DNA from: Pseudomonas viridiflava
GTDB taxonomy: Bacteria; Pseudomonadota; Gammaproteobacteria; Pseudomonadales; Pseudomonadaceae
DNA: 64,000 bases
Direction of reading: 5' to 3'
Assembly: GCA_900596015.1 (NCBI GenBank)
Contig: UVIF01000010.1
Coordinates: 62,001-126,000 of the forward strand
This document shows positions 30,733 to 40,515 of this stretch, piece after piece (the stretch's first letter is position 1; each line of letters starts with the position of its first letter). Made by a program: the position numbers and the translations under genes. The notes below the pieces were generated by a model, which was given only the letters and a program-made list of their open reading frames with translations, did not search any database and had not been told where the DNA came from.

Positions 30733-32360
30733 CAGACTTTGAAGCGCGAGACGCCGCCGCGCAATCCGGTGGCGACCTGGCTGAGCTCGTCGATGGCAAA
30801 GCTGGCCTGACGCAAGGATTCGACCGTCTGGCTGCTGGCATCACCCAACTGCGACAAGGCGTGGTTGATCTGTTCGGCACCGGTTGCCTGGGCCTGCATG
30901 CCTTCGTTGACCATGAGCACGCGCGGCGCCAAGGCCTGGACCTGACCGATGATCTGCGACAGCTGATCACCGACCTGTTGTACCTCGAACATGCCGCGGC
31001 GCACTTCTTCGGAGAACTTGTCCATGCCCATGACGCCGGCCGACACTGCCGACTGGATCTCTCGCACCATCTGCTCGATGTCGTAAGTGGCCACGGCGGT
31101 CTGGTCGGCAAGGCGGCGTACTTCGGTGGCGACCACGGCAAAACCGCGACCGTATTCACCGGCTTTTTCGGCTTCGATGGCGGCGTTGAGCGACAGCAGG
31201 TTGGTCTGGTCGGCGACCTTGACGATGGTCACCACCACCTGGTTGATATTGCCGGCCTTCTCGTTGAGGATCGCCAGCTTGGCGTTGACCAACTCGGCGG
31301 CACCCATCACCTGATGCATGGTTTCTTCCATGCGCGCCAGACCCTGCTGGCCGGAGCCGGCCAGAGAAGAAGCCTGATCGGCCGCCGAGGTGACTTCACC
31401 CATGGTTCGCACCAGATCACGGGACGTGGCGGCAATCTCCCGGGAAGTTGCGCCGATCTCGGTGGTGGTCGCGGCCGTCTCGGTCGCCGTTGCCTGTTGC
31501 TGCTTGGAGGTGGCGGCGATTTCGGTCACCGAGGTGGTGACCTGCACCGAGGAACGTTGCGCCTGGGCGACCAGCGCGGTGAGTTCGGTCATCATGTCGT
31601 TGAAGCCCAGTTCGACCTCGTTGAACTCGTCCTTGCGCGCCAGGCTCAGGCGGGTGCTCAGGTCACCGGTGCGCATGACCTCGAGAATCCGCACGATCTT
31701 CTGCATGGGCGCCATGATGGTGCGCAGCAGCCAGAGCCCGCAGATACCGGCAACGATGATTGCCACCAACAGGGAAATCACCAGGCTGACCTTGGCCGCT
31801 GCGACCGAAGCGTCAATCGCGCTGGTGGCCTTCTCGGCCCCCTCGCGATTGCGATCGATCAAGGTATTGAGCTGCTTGCGACCTGCCACCCAGGCGGGCG
31901 TGAGGTCGTCGATGGCCATCTGCTGGGCCTCACTGAACTTGCGCAGTCGATAGGCCTCCAGCACATCGGCCAGGGTCTTTTCATAGGTCACGCGCATCCG
32001 CGCGAATTCTTCGAAGGCCGCCTGGTCGTCGCTGTCCTGGACGGTGCTGCGGTAGTTGGCCATCTGCTGGGTCAGGCGCTCGGCGAAGCTCTTGTACTGG
32101 TCCACGTCAGCCGTGAGCAGCTCGCGTTGATAGCTCAGGCCCACCAGTTGCTGGGTGTACACATAGCTGTCGACCCAGGCGCTGCGGATCATGGAACTGA
32201 AGACCACGCCCGGCACGCTGTCGGTGCGCACCTTGGTTTCGTTCGTCTCGATGGTCTGCAGACGTGAGTAGGAGACCACGACCATCAACAGCATGATTGC
32301 AATGACAACGGCGAAACTCGCCAGAATGCGGTGGCGCAAGGACCAGTTCTTCACAGTCAA
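30732..32360 (-). CDS. wspA: Membrane-bound methyl-accepting chemotaxis protein WspA
   Basis: Protein of 542 residues. The transmembrane helices lie at about 12-32 ([20 protein letters not shown]) and 190-212 ([20 protein letters not shown]), enclosing a helical periplasmic domain of about 150 residues. HAMP follows, then a long signalling domain with [20 protein letters not shown] and [11 protein letters not shown]. WspA senses surface contact or envelope stress and drives the WspE kinase (known in P. aeruginosa). It is the first gene of the operon; an inverted repeat covers its putative -10 (32392-32424). Confidence 0.95.
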   Translation of the reverse strand: MTVKNWSLRHRILASFAVVIAIMLLMVVVSYSRLQTIETNETKVRTDSVPGVVFSSMIRSAWVDSYVYTQQLVGLSYQRELLTADVDQYKSFAERLTQQMANYRSTVQDSDDQAAFEEFARMRVTYEKTLADVLEAYRLRKFSEAQQMAIDDLTPAWVAGRKQLNTLIDRNREGAEKATSAIDASVAAAKVSLVISLLVAIIVAGICGLWLLRTIMAPMQKIVRILEVMRTGDLSTRLSLARKDEFNEVELGFNDMMTELTALVAQAQRSSVQVTTSVTEIAATSKQQQATATETAATTTEIGATSREIAATSRDLVRTMGEVTSAADQASSLAGSGQQGLARMEETMHQVMGAAELVNAKLAILNEKAGNINQVVVTIVKVADQTNLLSLNAAIEAEKAGEYGRGFAVVATEVRRLADQTAVATYDIEQMVREIQSAVSAGVMGMDKFSEEVRRGMFEVQQVGDQLSQIIGQVQALAPRVLMVNEGMQAQATGAEQINHALSQLGDASSQTVESLRQASFAIDELSQVATGLRGGVSRFKV

Positions 32361-32391
32361 CCCTCGAAAATTCCTGCAGCTACAAACGAAA

Positions 32392-32424
32392 AATCGCCTG
32401 AGTATAGCCCTACCTCAGACGATT
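32392..32424 (-). promoter_or_regulatory. Inverted repeat over a putative -10 upstream of wspA
   Basis: On the minus strand, arms AATCGTCTGAG and CTCAGGCGATT (11 bp with one mismatch) enclose TATACT (32406-32401), which could be the -10 of the wsp promoter, about 40 bp before the wspA ATG. No good -35 is visible. It could be an operator or, as RNA, a leader hairpin. Confidence 0.45.
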
Positions 32425-32559
32425 TCGCGCTGGTACCTGACTTTCCTTCATCCGCGAGGGTATTGCCAGTTACGGGCAGATCAATGCGCCACTATTGCCG
32501 ACCAACGTGAGTTTCGGCAGATGAGTGGCGGCTTCAGCCTTCGGACTTGGCGTCCGGCT

Positions 32560-33312
32560 TCAGACGGCTTCCACTTCGGCCTGACGCACCTGCTTCTCCA
32601 GCTCGAGCTTGAGCGCGGGGTCGAGGGCCAACTGCTTGGCCAACTCGTCCAGATAGGCACGCTCCATGAAGTGCTCCTGATCCACCATCATGACGCTGGC
32701 AATGTACATTTCCGCAGCGATCTCCGGAGTCTTGGCTGCCCGCGCCACGTCCGCCGGATCCAGTGGCTTGTTCAGCTCGGCGTGCAGCCACTGCTGCAGT
32801 TCGTTGTCCGAATCCAGGCGGGTGAATTCGCCTTCGATCAGCTCGCGCTCGCGATCATCCACGTGGCCATCGGACTTGGCTGCTGCCACCAGTGCCTTGA
32901 GGATGGCCTGGCTGTGTTCCTCTACCTGCTGGGGCGGCACTCGGTCGACCGTCTGCGGTTCGCCTCGAGGGGCGCTCTGCTGCTGGGCCTGCCAATTGCC
33001 GTAGGCCTTGTAGGCAATCACACCCAATGCCGCCAATCCGCCGTAGGCCAATGCCTTGCCACCGTACTTGCGCGCGCTCTTGTTGCCGAGCAGCAAGCCC
33101 ATGGCACCGCCGGTCAACGCGCCCTTGCCGCCGGACAGCAGGCCACCCAACGCGCCGCCTGCGCCGCCCTTGCCCGAAAGCAGACCGCCCAGCGCGCCTG
33201 CAACGCCACCGGCACCACCGGCACCGCCCAGGGGAGAGGAACTGCCGCCCTTGTTCTTGAGCAGTTCCTGGCCGGATTTGAACAATTGGTCGAGCAAGCC
33301 ACGCGTGTTCAT
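32560..33312 (-). CDS. DUF533 / TerB-like inner membrane protein
   Basis: Protein of 250 residues. The N-terminal Gly-rich stretch (PLGGAGGAGGVAGALGGLL, then LSGGKGALTGGAMGLLLGN) leads to a short hydrophobic segment (GGLAALGVIAYKAY). The C-terminal half (130-245) is a TerB-like helical domain (ILKALVAAAKSDGHVDDRER, EMYIASVMMVDQEHFMERAYLDELAKQL), the layout of DUF533 proteins such as E. coli YebE. Function unknown. It is divergent from opgD. Confidence 0.88.
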   Translation of the reverse strand: MNTRGLLDQLFKSGQELLKNKGGSSSPLGGAGGAGGVAGALGGLLSGKGGAGGALGGLLSGGKGALTGGAMGLLLGNKSARKYGGKALAYGGLAALGVIAYKAYGNWQAQQQSAPRGEPQTVDRVPPQQVEEHSQAILKALVAAAKSDGHVDDRERELIEGEFTRLDSDNELQQWLHAELNKPLDPADVARAAKTPEIAAEMYIASVMMVDQEHFMERAYLDELAKQLALDPALKLELEKQVRQAEVEAV

Positions 33313-33602
33313 TTTTTGGTCTCGTCAATGGGAGAAACGTTTGACGAGAGTAAGGGCATTCCGTTGCTCGGCTCGAACGGTGATTTGCTTCGGGATGTTG
33401 CGCAAACCTTCGGCCACCGGAGCAAATCTCAGTGTCGACGCGCCGAGGCCCGGAAAACTTTTTTACAGGAGTTTGCGAACACATCGGGGATTACGGTATC
33501 TGTGTACAGTTCGCTGCGTTTGGACAAGGCAGGCCCAAACCTTCCAATTTGAGCCTCGCAGGTCGCTTGGAGCGACCGAGGTTGATTCAGAACAGGTTAT
33601 CT
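33313..33602. other. Divergent intergenic region upstream of opgD
   Basis: 290 bp between the DUF533 gene (minus) and opgD (plus). It must contain both promoters, but I see no clear sigma-70 pair. Its main feature is the hairpin at 33554-33582. The in-frame open stretch from 33432 upstream of opgD is not coding-like. Confidence 0.5.
33554..33582 (+). promoter_or_regulatory. Inverted repeat in the opgD leader
   Basis: CCTCGcaGGTCGCT and AGCGACCgAGG arms surround a TGG loop, ending about 20 bp before the opgD start codon. As RNA it would form a strong hairpin next to the ribosome site. It could control translation or be an operator. Confidence 0.4.
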
Positions 33603-35216
33603 ATGCACCGCAGGCACCTTCTGAAAGCGTCGATGGCCCTCGCGGCCTATACCGGACTGTCCGGCACCGGATTGTTCGCTGCCCAGGCCCTTGCCGCCAC
33701 CGCCGATGGCGAAGCCGAACCGTTCACTTTCGACATGCTCAAGGCCCAGGCCAAGAGCCTCGCCGCGCAGGCTTATGTCAGCAACAAGCAGACCTTGCCG
33801 CCGACCTTGGCAAACATGACGCCGCAGCAATTCAATGCGATCGGCTACGACGCCAATCACTCGTTGTGGAATGACCTCAAGGGCCAACTGGACGTGCAGT
33901 TCTTCCATGTCGGCATGGGCTTCCGTACGCCGGTGCGCATGTACAGCGTCGATGCCGGCCGCAAACAGGCGCGTGAAGTGCATTTCCACCCGCCGCTGTT
34001 CGACTACAAGAACACCACGGTCGACACCTCGCAGCTCAAGGGGGACCTGGGCTTCGCCGGCTTCAAGCTGTTCAAGGCACCCAAGCTCGACCGCCACGAC
34101 GTGGTGTCCTTCCTCGGCGCCAGCTACTTCCGCGCCGTCGATGCCACCGGCCAATACGGTCTGTCCGCGCGCGGCCTGGCCATCGACACCTATGCCAAGA
34201 AACAGGAAGAATTCCCCGACTTCACCAAGTTCTGGTTCGAGACGCCCGGCAAGGACAGCACCCGCTTCGTGGTCTACGCCCTGCTCGACTCGCCCAGCGC
34301 CACGGGTGCCTACCGTTTCGACATCGACTGCCAGGCCGAGCGCGTGGTGATGGACATCGACGCGCACATCCATGCGCGCCAGGACATCGAGCAACTGGGC
34401 GTGGCGCCGATGACCAGCATGTTCAGCTGCGGCAACCACGAGCGGCGCATGTGCGACACCATCCATCCGCAGATCCACGACTCCGATCGGCTGGCCATGT
34501 GGCGCGGCAACGGCGAATGGATCTGCCGGCCGTTGAACAATCCGGACCGGGTGCGCTTCAACGCCTTCGCCGATGTCGATCCGAAAGGCTTCGGTCTGAT
34601 CCAGACCGACCACGACTTCAGCAACTACCAGGACACGGTCGATTGGTACCACAAGCGGCCCAGCCTGTGGGTCGAGCCCACCACCGCCTGGGGCGAAGGC
34701 TCCATTGACCTGGTGGAACTGCCGACCACCGGTGAAACCATGGACAACATCGTTGCGTTCTGGACACCCAAGTCACCGGTCAAGGCCGGCGATGCCCTGA
34801 ACTTCGGCTACAAGCTGTACTGGAGCGCGCTGGCGCCGATCGGTACACCACTGGCCCGGGTCGCGGCGACGCGCTCGGGGATGGGCGGTTTCACCGAAGG
34901 CTGGGCACCGGGCGAGCACTATCCGAATGTCTGGGCGCGGCGTTTCGCCGTGGATTTCGCCGGTGGCGGGCTCGAGTCGCTGAAAACGCCGATCGAGCCC
35001 ATCATCACGGCCTCAGGGGGCAAGGTGCAGGATATTCAGGTCCTGGAATTGCCCGATATCAAGGGCTTCCGCGTGCTGTTCGACTGGTACCCGACCAGCG
35101 ACAGCGTCGATCCGGTGGACATGCGTCTGTTCATCAAGACCCAGGGCCGCACCCTCAGCGAAACCTGGCTCTACCAGTACCTGCCGCCCGCGCCGGAGAA
35201 ACGCAAGTACGTATGA
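33603..35216 (+). CDS. opgD: Glucans biosynthesis protein D (OpgD/MdoD)
   Basis: Protein of 537 residues from ATG 33603 ([18 protein letters not shown]). RRHLLKA plus a hydrophobic stretch ending ALAA is a twin-arginine signal, as in E. coli OpgD. The mature protein has the MdoG family sequence: [75 protein letters not shown]. It acts in the periplasm in shaping osmoregulated periplasmic glucans. It is followed by a bidirectional terminator. Confidence 0.95.
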   Translation: MHRRHLLKASMALAAYTGLSGTGLFAAQALAATADGEAEPFTFDMLKAQAKSLAAQAYVSNKQTLPPTLANMTPQQFNAIGYDANHSLWNDLKGQLDVQFFHVGMGFRTPVRMYSVDAGRKQAREVHFHPPLFDYKNTTVDTSQLKGDLGFAGFKLFKAPKLDRHDVVSFLGASYFRAVDATGQYGLSARGLAIDTYAKKQEEFPDFTKFWFETPGKDSTRFVVYALLDSPSATGAYRFDIDCQAERVVMDIDAHIHARQDIEQLGVAPMTSMFSCGNHERRMCDTIHPQIHDSDRLAMWRGNGEWICRPLNNPDRVRFNAFADVDPKGFGLIQTDHDFSNYQDTVDWYHKRPSLWVEPTTAWGEGSIDLVELPTTGETMDNIVAFWTPKSPVKAGDALNFGYKLYWSALAPIGTPLARVAATRSGMGGFTEGWAPGEHYPNVWARRFAVDFAGGGLESLKTPIEPIITASGGKVQDIQVLELPDIKGFRVLFDWYPTSDSVDPVDMRLFIKTQGRTLSETWLYQYLPPAPEKRKYV

Positions 35217-35234
35217 TGCGCTAACTCGCCCCAG

Positions 35235-35266
35235 CATCCTCGCCCGCCCCGGAGTGGGCGAGGATG
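35235..35266. terminator. Bidirectional terminator between opgD and the OYE gene
   Basis: Perfect 11-bp stem CATCCTCGCCC/GGGCGAGGATG with a 10-base loop, between two convergent genes. There is no long T-run on either side, so termination strength is uncertain. Confidence 0.6.
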
Positions 35267-35292
35267 ACATCACTCGAACGCCAAGGCGTCAC

Positions 35293-36399
35293 TCAGTCGC
35301 GCAGGTCCGATTCCACAATCGGCTGATCGCGGTGAGTGGCGCGCTGGTACTGGGCTGGCCATGTAGCCAGACGCCCGCCGAGGTCTTCGTCGGCGTGCAG
35401 CGGCCAGTACGGATCACGCAACAGCTCACGCGCCAGCAGGATGACGTCGGCCTGGCCAGTGCGCAGGATATGTTCGGCCTGCGCCGGGTCGGTGATCATG
35501 CCCACGGTGCCCGTGGCGAGATCCGCTTCTTTACGCACCCGCTCGGCAAAGCGCGTCTGATAACCAGGCCCGGTTGGAATCTCGGCATTGGCCGAAGTAC
35601 CGCCCGACGATACGTCGATCAGATCCACGCCCAGCGCTTTGAGGCGCTTGGCCAGCTCGACGGTCTCGTCCGGGTTCCAGCCGTCTTCGACCCAATCGGT
35701 CGCCGATACGCGCACGAAAACGGGCAATTCTTCAGGCCAGATGTCGCGAATCGCCTGGGTGACTTCCAGGGTTAGACGGATGCGATTTTCAAAGCTGCCG
35801 CCGTAATTGTCCTGGCGCTGGTTACTGATCGGCGACAGGAACTGGTGCAGCAGATAGCCGTGCGCCGCATGCACCTCGACCACTTTGAAATTGGCGGTCA
35901 GCGCGCGATGGGTCGCGTCGACGAACGCCTGGATAATGTCCTTGATGGCCGCTTCATCCAGTGCGGTCGGCGCGGTGTGCTGCGGGTCGAAAGCGATACG
36001 CGACGGCCCCACTGGCACCCACCCGCCTTCATTCACAGGCACGCTGCCATGCTTGCCCAACCAAGGCCGCCAAGTGCTGGCCTTGCGCCCGGCGTGGGCC
36101 AGCTGGATGGCCGGCACCGCACCTTGCGAGGTGATGAAGCGGGTGATGCGTTGCAGCGGTTCGATCTGCTCGTCGTTCCACAGGCCCAGGTCTTCAGGCG
36201 TGATGCGCCCCTCTGCCGTCACCGCGGTGGCCTCGGTGAAGACCAGACCGGCGCCGCCACTGGCGCGACTGCCCAGGTGCACCAGATGCCAGTCGTTGGC
36301 AAGGCCGTCGACACTGGAGTACTGGCACATCGGCGATACGGCGATGCGGTTGCGCAGGGTCAACTGGCGCAGGGTATAGGGTTCGAGCAGCATGCTCAT
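35293..36399 (-). CDS. NADH:flavin oxidoreductase, Old Yellow Enzyme family (YqjM/XenA type)
   Basis: Protein of 368 residues; ATG 36399 with GAGGTG upstream. TIM-barrel FMN enzyme: LRNRIAVSPMCQYSSVDG, IQLAHAGRKAS, and EVHAAHGYLLHQFLSPISN with the catalytic-pocket histidines, then NYGGSFENRIRLTLEVTQ. The Cys in PMCQYS is the redox-tuning residue of the YqjM/XenA subgroup. These enzymes reduce activated C=C bonds or nitro compounds with NAD(P)H; the natural substrate is unknown. It stands alone between two intergenic spacers. Confidence 0.93.
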   Translation of the reverse strand: MSMLLEPYTLRQLTLRNRIAVSPMCQYSSVDGLANDWHLVHLGSRASGGAGLVFTEATAVTAEGRITPEDLGLWNDEQIEPLQRITRFITSQGAVPAIQLAHAGRKASTWRPWLGKHGSVPVNEGGWVPVGPSRIAFDPQHTAPTALDEAAIKDIIQAFVDATHRALTANFKVVEVHAAHGYLLHQFLSPISNQRQDNYGGSFENRIRLTLEVTQAIRDIWPEELPVFVRVSATDWVEDGWNPDETVELAKRLKALGVDLIDVSSGGTSANAEIPTGPGYQTRFAERVRKEADLATGTVGMITDPAQAEHILRTGQADVILLARELLRDPYWPLHADEDLGGRLATWPAQYQRATHRDQPIVESDLRD

Positions 36400-36539
36400 C
36401 GGGCACCTCGGTTGGCAGTTTCAGATGGGACGAGAAGCGTCCGCGCGAACACGGGTGCGGACGTACCTGTCTCGTTCTCGAAGACTAGTCGACAACCGGG
36501 CCGCGAGCGTGGTTCCGCGGCCGGGCAGGGTTGCGCGGT

Positions 36540-38249
36540 TCAGCGCGGCTCGATGTGGGTAATCAGCAACTGCACCGTCTCACGTCCGCGAAACTCGTTG
36601 AGATCCAGCTTGTAGGCCAACTGCACCCAGCGTACCGAAGGATCGGGCCACACTTCGCGGTCGATGCCGAAAGCGATGCCGTCCAGGCTGACGCTGCCAC
36701 ACTCGGTCTTGAGCGTGACCTTCAGGTGTCGCTCGCCAACTACACGCTGTTCCACCAACTGGAACACCCCATGGAACATCGGCTCCGGGAAATGCTGCCC
36801 CCACGGGCCAGCGTTGCGCAGGGCGCGTGCCAGCTCCAGATGGAATTCCTCGACGCCCAGGGTACCGTCCGACAGCAGACGTCCGGTCAGGTCTTCCTCG
36901 CACAACTGGGTGCGCACCTGCGCATCGAATGCCTCGCAGAAGGCCGGAAAGTTCTCCTGCGGCAAGGTCAGTCCGGCGGCCATCGCGTGCCCACCGAACT
37001 TGCTGATCAACTGCGGATGCCTGGCCGCCACCGCATCCAGCGCGTCGCGGATATGGAAGCCCTGGACCGAGCGTGCCGAGCCTTTGAGCAGCCCGTCACC
37101 GGCGTCGGCGAAGGCAATCGTGGGGCGGTGGTAGCGCTCCTTGAGGCGCGACGCGAGGATGCCGATCACACCCTGATGCCATTGCGCATCGAACAGGCAC
37201 AAGCCAAACGGCATCGACTCAAGCGCCAGGTCCTTGAGCTGAGCCAGGGCTTCGCGCTGCATGCCCTGCTCGATCGACTTGCGGTCCTGATTCAAGCCAT
37301 CGAGCTGCGCCGCGATGGTCTGGGCGCTGGGCAAGTCGGTACTCAGCAGGCACTCGATGCCCAGGCTCATGTCATCCAGGCGGCCGGCCGCGTTGAGGCG
37401 CGGCCCGAGAATGAACCCCAGGTCGGTCGAAGTGATCCGCGCATGCTCGCGACGTGCCACTTCCAGGATCGCCGTGATACCCGGCCGCGCACGGCCCGCG
37501 CGGATTCGCTCGAGGCCTTGATGCACCAGAATGCGGTTGTTGGCGTCCAGCGGCACGACGTCCGCCACGCTGCCCAATGCCACCAGGTCCAGCAGCTCGC
37601 CGATATTGGGTTGCGGCACCTGCGCATAGCGGCCCAGCTCGCGCAGCCGCGCCCGCAGCGCCATCAGTACGTAGAAAATCACCCCGACGCCCGCCAGATT
37701 CTTGCTGGGGAACTCGCAGCCTGGCTGGTTGGGGTTGACGATGGCATCTGCCGCTGGCAACTCGTGCCCTGGCAAGTGGTGGTCGGTGACCAGCACCTGC
37801 AGCCCGGCAGCCTTGGCCGCAGCCACACCTTCGACGCTGGAAATGCCGTTGTCGACGGTGACCAGCAATTGCGGCTCGCGCTGCAGGGCGACTGCGACGA
37901 TTTCCGGGGTCAGGCCATAGCCGTACTCGAAGCGATTGGGCACGAGGTAGTCGACGTGTGCGGCGCCCAGCAAACGCAGGCCGAGCACACCGACCGCGCT
38001 GGCCGTTGCACCATCGGCATCGAAATCACCGACGATCAGGATGCGCTGGCGCTGGTCGATCGCCGTCACCAGCAGTTCGACGGCTGCCTCGATGCCCTTG
38101 AGCCGCTGAAAGGGAATCAGGCGCGCCAGGCTCTTGTCCAGCTCATCTGCGCTAGACACGCCACGCGCCGCATAGAGGCGATTCAGCAGGGGCGGCATAT
38201 CGCCGAGGAAAGGCAGGGTCTGAGGCAATGGACGGGGTTCGATGCGCAT
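36540..38249 (-). CDS. recJ: Single-stranded-DNA-specific exonuclease RecJ
   Basis: Protein of 569 residues from ATG 38249 (MRIEPRPLPQTLPFLG); the GTG at 38270 is a possible earlier start. It contains the DHH phosphoesterase motifs: ILIVGDFDADGATASAVG, VTDHHLPGHELP, and LVALGSVADVVPLD. The DHHA1 domain has SKFGGHAMAAGLTL. It degrades single-stranded DNA 5' to 3' in mismatch and recombination repair. It follows yaeQ on the same strand, with 57 bp between them. Confidence 0.96.
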   Translation of the reverse strand: MRIEPRPLPQTLPFLGDMPPLLNRLYAARGVSSADELDKSLARLIPFQRLKGIEAAVELLVTAIDQRQRILIVGDFDADGATASAVGVLGLRLLGAAHVDYLVPNRFEYGYGLTPEIVAVALQREPQLLVTVDNGISSVEGVAAAKAAGLQVLVTDHHLPGHELPAADAIVNPNQPGCEFPSKNLAGVGVIFYVLMALRARLRELGRYAQVPQPNIGELLDLVALGSVADVVPLDANNRILVHQGLERIRAGRARPGITAILEVARREHARITSTDLGFILGPRLNAAGRLDDMSLGIECLLSTDLPSAQTIAAQLDGLNQDRKSIEQGMQREALAQLKDLALESMPFGLCLFDAQWHQGVIGILASRLKERYHRPTIAFADAGDGLLKGSARSVQGFHIRDALDAVAARHPQLISKFGGHAMAAGLTLPQENFPAFCEAFDAQVRTQLCEEDLTGRLLSDGTLGVEEFHLELARALRNAGPWGQHFPEPMFHGVFQLVEQRVVGERHLKVTLKTECGSVSLDGIAFGIDREVWPDPSVRWVQLAYKLDLNEFRGRETVQLLITHIEPR

Positions 38250-38306
38250 GGGGCCTGGGGCGGTTCTCACTGCAAGACAAAGGAGGAAAGTTGAAACCTG
38301 GGCGGC

Positions 38307-38846
38307 CTAGCGCTCGCCCATCAGCCACTCGAGCTGGACTTCGTGCTGACCACGGTCATCGGTGACGAACACCGTGCCTTCGCTGATCATGACGTCCCAC
38401 TTGATGACCCGCGGCATGTCCTTGGCCAAGGTCTCGAGCACGTCCTGGGGGACGGCGGCGATGTTGACGTTCTTCAGGTTCTTGACCGCATCGACCACCT
38501 TGGTCTGCCATACACGCAAACTGCCGTAGGCCAACAGGCTGGTGCGTTCGGTACGCCGCGAACACCAGGTCAGGCGATCGGCATCGGGCAGGCCGACTTC
38601 GATCCAATGCAGGATCCGGCCATCCAGGCTCTTTTCCCACAGAGCAGCCTCATCGACATCCGACAGACCCCGGCCGAAAGACACTTGCTCGTTGTACCAG
38701 AGCGCATAGGCAAGCAAGCGCACAGTCATCCGCTCTTCGGTTTCGGAAGGGTGGCGCGCGATGGTCTGCTTGACGGTCTGGTAAACGCTGCGGTCAAGAT
38801 CGGTGAGGCTGAGTTCGAATTTGTAGGTGGTCGATGGCTGGGCCAT
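38307..38846 (-). CDS. yaeQ: YaeQ family protein
   Basis: Protein of 179 residues from ATG 38846 (MAQPSTTYKFELSLTDLDRSVY); the longer frame to 38996 is not coding-like. Conserved blocks: ARHPSETEERMTVRLLAYAL, GLSDVDEAALWEKSLDG, WIEVGLPDADRLTWCSRR. YaeQ has a PD-(D/E)XK nuclease-like fold; its role (linked to RfaH-suppressor phenotypes in E. coli) is unclear. It is likely co-transcribed with recJ. Confidence 0.92.
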   Translation of the reverse strand: MAQPSTTYKFELSLTDLDRSVYQTVKQTIARHPSETEERMTVRLLAYALWYNEQVSFGRGLSDVDEAALWEKSLDGRILHWIEVGLPDADRLTWCSRRTERTSLLAYGSLRVWQTKVVDAVKNLKNVNIAAVPQDVLETLAKDMPRVIKWDVMISEGTVFVTDDRGQHEVQLEWLMGER

Positions 38847-39026
38847 TAGGCAGGCTTCTTGGGGACAGGAAAAGGCCGACAGTCTACCCGATGCACGCCT
38901 GATCAACGACCACCACAGGGCAGTGCGACCCTGCGGCGCGTTTTGATCGGGGGTCCGGGTGTGGTAAAGATGGCGCAGTGTTTCAAAAACGGACACCCAC
39001 GCCCCACACCCCGCGCAAGGAATGCC

Positions 39027-39938
39027 ATGGACTCATGTTGCAGAATTCTGCCGACCAGCAGCCTTCTCCTGGCACTGGCGCTGTGCTCCTGCCTGCTCAA
39101 CTCACCGCTCGCCCATGGCCGGGAAACCATCACTTGGCTGCTGCGCGACCTGGCGCCGCTGACCATAGCAAGCGGCCCGGGCCGCAACCAGGGCGCCGTC
39201 GACCAGGCCCTGCCACTGCTGCGCGCAGCGTTGCCGGACTACGACCACAATGTTCTCAGGGTCAACCGTGCGCGTGCTTCGCAGATGCTCGGCGAGCCTG
39301 GCCTCAACTGCGATCCCGCCCTGCTCTGGACCGCAGAGCGAGCGCGCAGCATTCTTTATTCCGTGCCAAGCATGAACGTGCTGAGCAATGCACTGATCAT
39401 GCAGCACGGTGACCTGCCGCTCATTGCCGGATTCATGCAAGACGGCAAGGTCGACCTGAGCGCGCTTCTGCGCAGCAGGACCATGGCACTGGGTATCATC
39501 GCCGAGCGAAGCTACGGCCCCGTCGTCGACCGGATTCTTGCAGAGACCGACAGCTACCAGCTTCTGGCCCATCATGGCAACGAAGCCATGGGCAGCCTGC
39601 TGCGCATGGAAAGGTTGGGACGAATCAAGGCCTTGATCGGCTACTGGCAGGAAGCGCGCTACCAGGCACGCCAGGAAGGCCTGGATCCGGAACAGTTGGT
39701 GCAGGTTCCCATCGAAGGCGCAGCGCGTTCGCAGTTCATCCACGTCGGTTGTTCCGACAGCCCCGCGAGCCGTCGCGTACTGGCGGCGCTGAATTCTGTA
39801 TTGCTGGACCTCAGGAGCGGTCAGTTGGCCGAGTTTTATGCCCAGTGGCTGGCCCCCGCCGAACGGCCGGCCTATCTACGGGAAACCACCGCGCTGTTCA
39901 ATGCCCATCGCAACGACGCGATGAGCAGTCAGCGCTGA
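39027..39938 (+). CDS. Periplasmic binding-like protein (TIGR02285-like)
   Basis: Protein of 303 residues from ATG 39027 with AAGGA upstream. The signal peptide (ILPTSSLLLALALCSCLLNSPLAHG) is followed by ETITWLLRDLAPLTIASGPGRNQGAVDQ. The layout resembles the TIGR02285 group, divergent bacterial solute-binding-like proteins of unknown ligand found in pseudomonads and relatives: SERSYGPVVDRIL, MGSLLRMERLGRIKALIGYWQEARY, HVGCSDSPASRRVLAALN. No transporter genes are adjacent. The LCSC could be read as a lipobox, but cleavage after AHG is more likely. Confidence 0.75.
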   Translation: MDSCCRILPTSSLLLALALCSCLLNSPLAHGRETITWLLRDLAPLTIASGPGRNQGAVDQALPLLRAALPDYDHNVLRVNRARASQMLGEPGLNCDPALLWTAERARSILYSVPSMNVLSNALIMQHGDLPLIAGFMQDGKVDLSALLRSRTMALGIIAERSYGPVVDRILAETDSYQLLAHHGNEAMGSLLRMERLGRIKALIGYWQEARYQARQEGLDPEQLVQVPIEGAARSQFIHVGCSDSPASRRVLAALNSVLLDLRSGQLAEFYAQWLAPAERPAYLRETTALFNAHRNDAMSSQR

Positions 39939-39973
39939 GTGAGATTACACAGGCCGCCATCCTTCAATGAACT

Positions 39974-40264
39974 TCAGGCCAGCGCGTGGCTGAATCCGGC
40001 ACTTTGCGAAACATTGCGCAACGCCGCGATCATCGACGGCTCCAGACGCCCTTCGGCGACCAACAGATCACGGTGCAGACCATCGACCACGTCGGTAAAC
40101 GAACGCAGATCCTCGAACTGACTGCGGTTGACCAACCGCTTGGTCACCACACTCCCAGCCGCGCTCATCACCACGACCTGGCAATTGCCAAGGCTATCTT
40201 GACCCTCGAGCGTCACGCGATACGGCGTCAGGGCTTCATTGAGCAACAGGCTGATATTCTTCAT
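39974..40264 (-). CDS. DUF3509-like small protein
   Basis: Protein of 96 residues (MKNISLLLNEALTPYRVTLEG). The pattern of an amphipathic helix, PY, two beta strands (CQVVVMSAAGSVVTKRLVN) and a helix (LRSFTDVVDGLHRDLLVAEG) fits the DUF3509 family of pseudomonads, which I recognise only by general resemblance. No signal peptide. Function unknown. It converges with the gene at 39027-39938. Confidence 0.6.
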   Translation of the reverse strand: MKNISLLLNEALTPYRVTLEGQDSLGNCQVVVMSAAGSVVTKRLVNRSQFEDLRSFTDVVDGLHRDLLVAEGRLEPSMIAALRNVSQSAGFSHALA

Positions 40265-40515
40265 CGCATCACCACTCGTCTGTTCGAATTCTTAAGGTGC
40301 ATGACACTGACCCCTCCCCAGCGAAAAAAGTTCTGAGCAAGCCATGTCAGACTATTACCGAGGTTGCCGACGGAATATGACAGCGCAAATGTAGGGCATT
40401 TCTGATTATTCGATTTAGCGCCTGCATGCCCAGAAATGGACTACAAAACAGATCGGGAATGGACCACAGGTGTGCCAGAATTCATCGTCTGATTCGCCAG
40501 TCACCGGAGCCCGCC
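40265..40515. other. Divergent intergenic region before the LuxR-type regulator
   Basis: About 250 bp, AT-richer than its surroundings (for example around 40375-40420). It should contain the promoters of the DUF3509-like gene and the response regulator. I see no clear motif. If the regulator starts at ATG 40426 or 40459 rather than TTG 40516, part of this stretch is coding. Confidence 0.4.

Noticed and set aside
36480..36539. Possible terminator after recJ (CCGGGCCGCG...CGCGGCCGGG)
   Set aside because: The arms contain a mismatch and there is no T-run, so I do not report it as a terminator.
36531..38294. 587-residue plus-strand frame opposite recJ
   Set aside because: RecJ has all DHH motifs; the antisense frame has none and is a codon-bias shadow.
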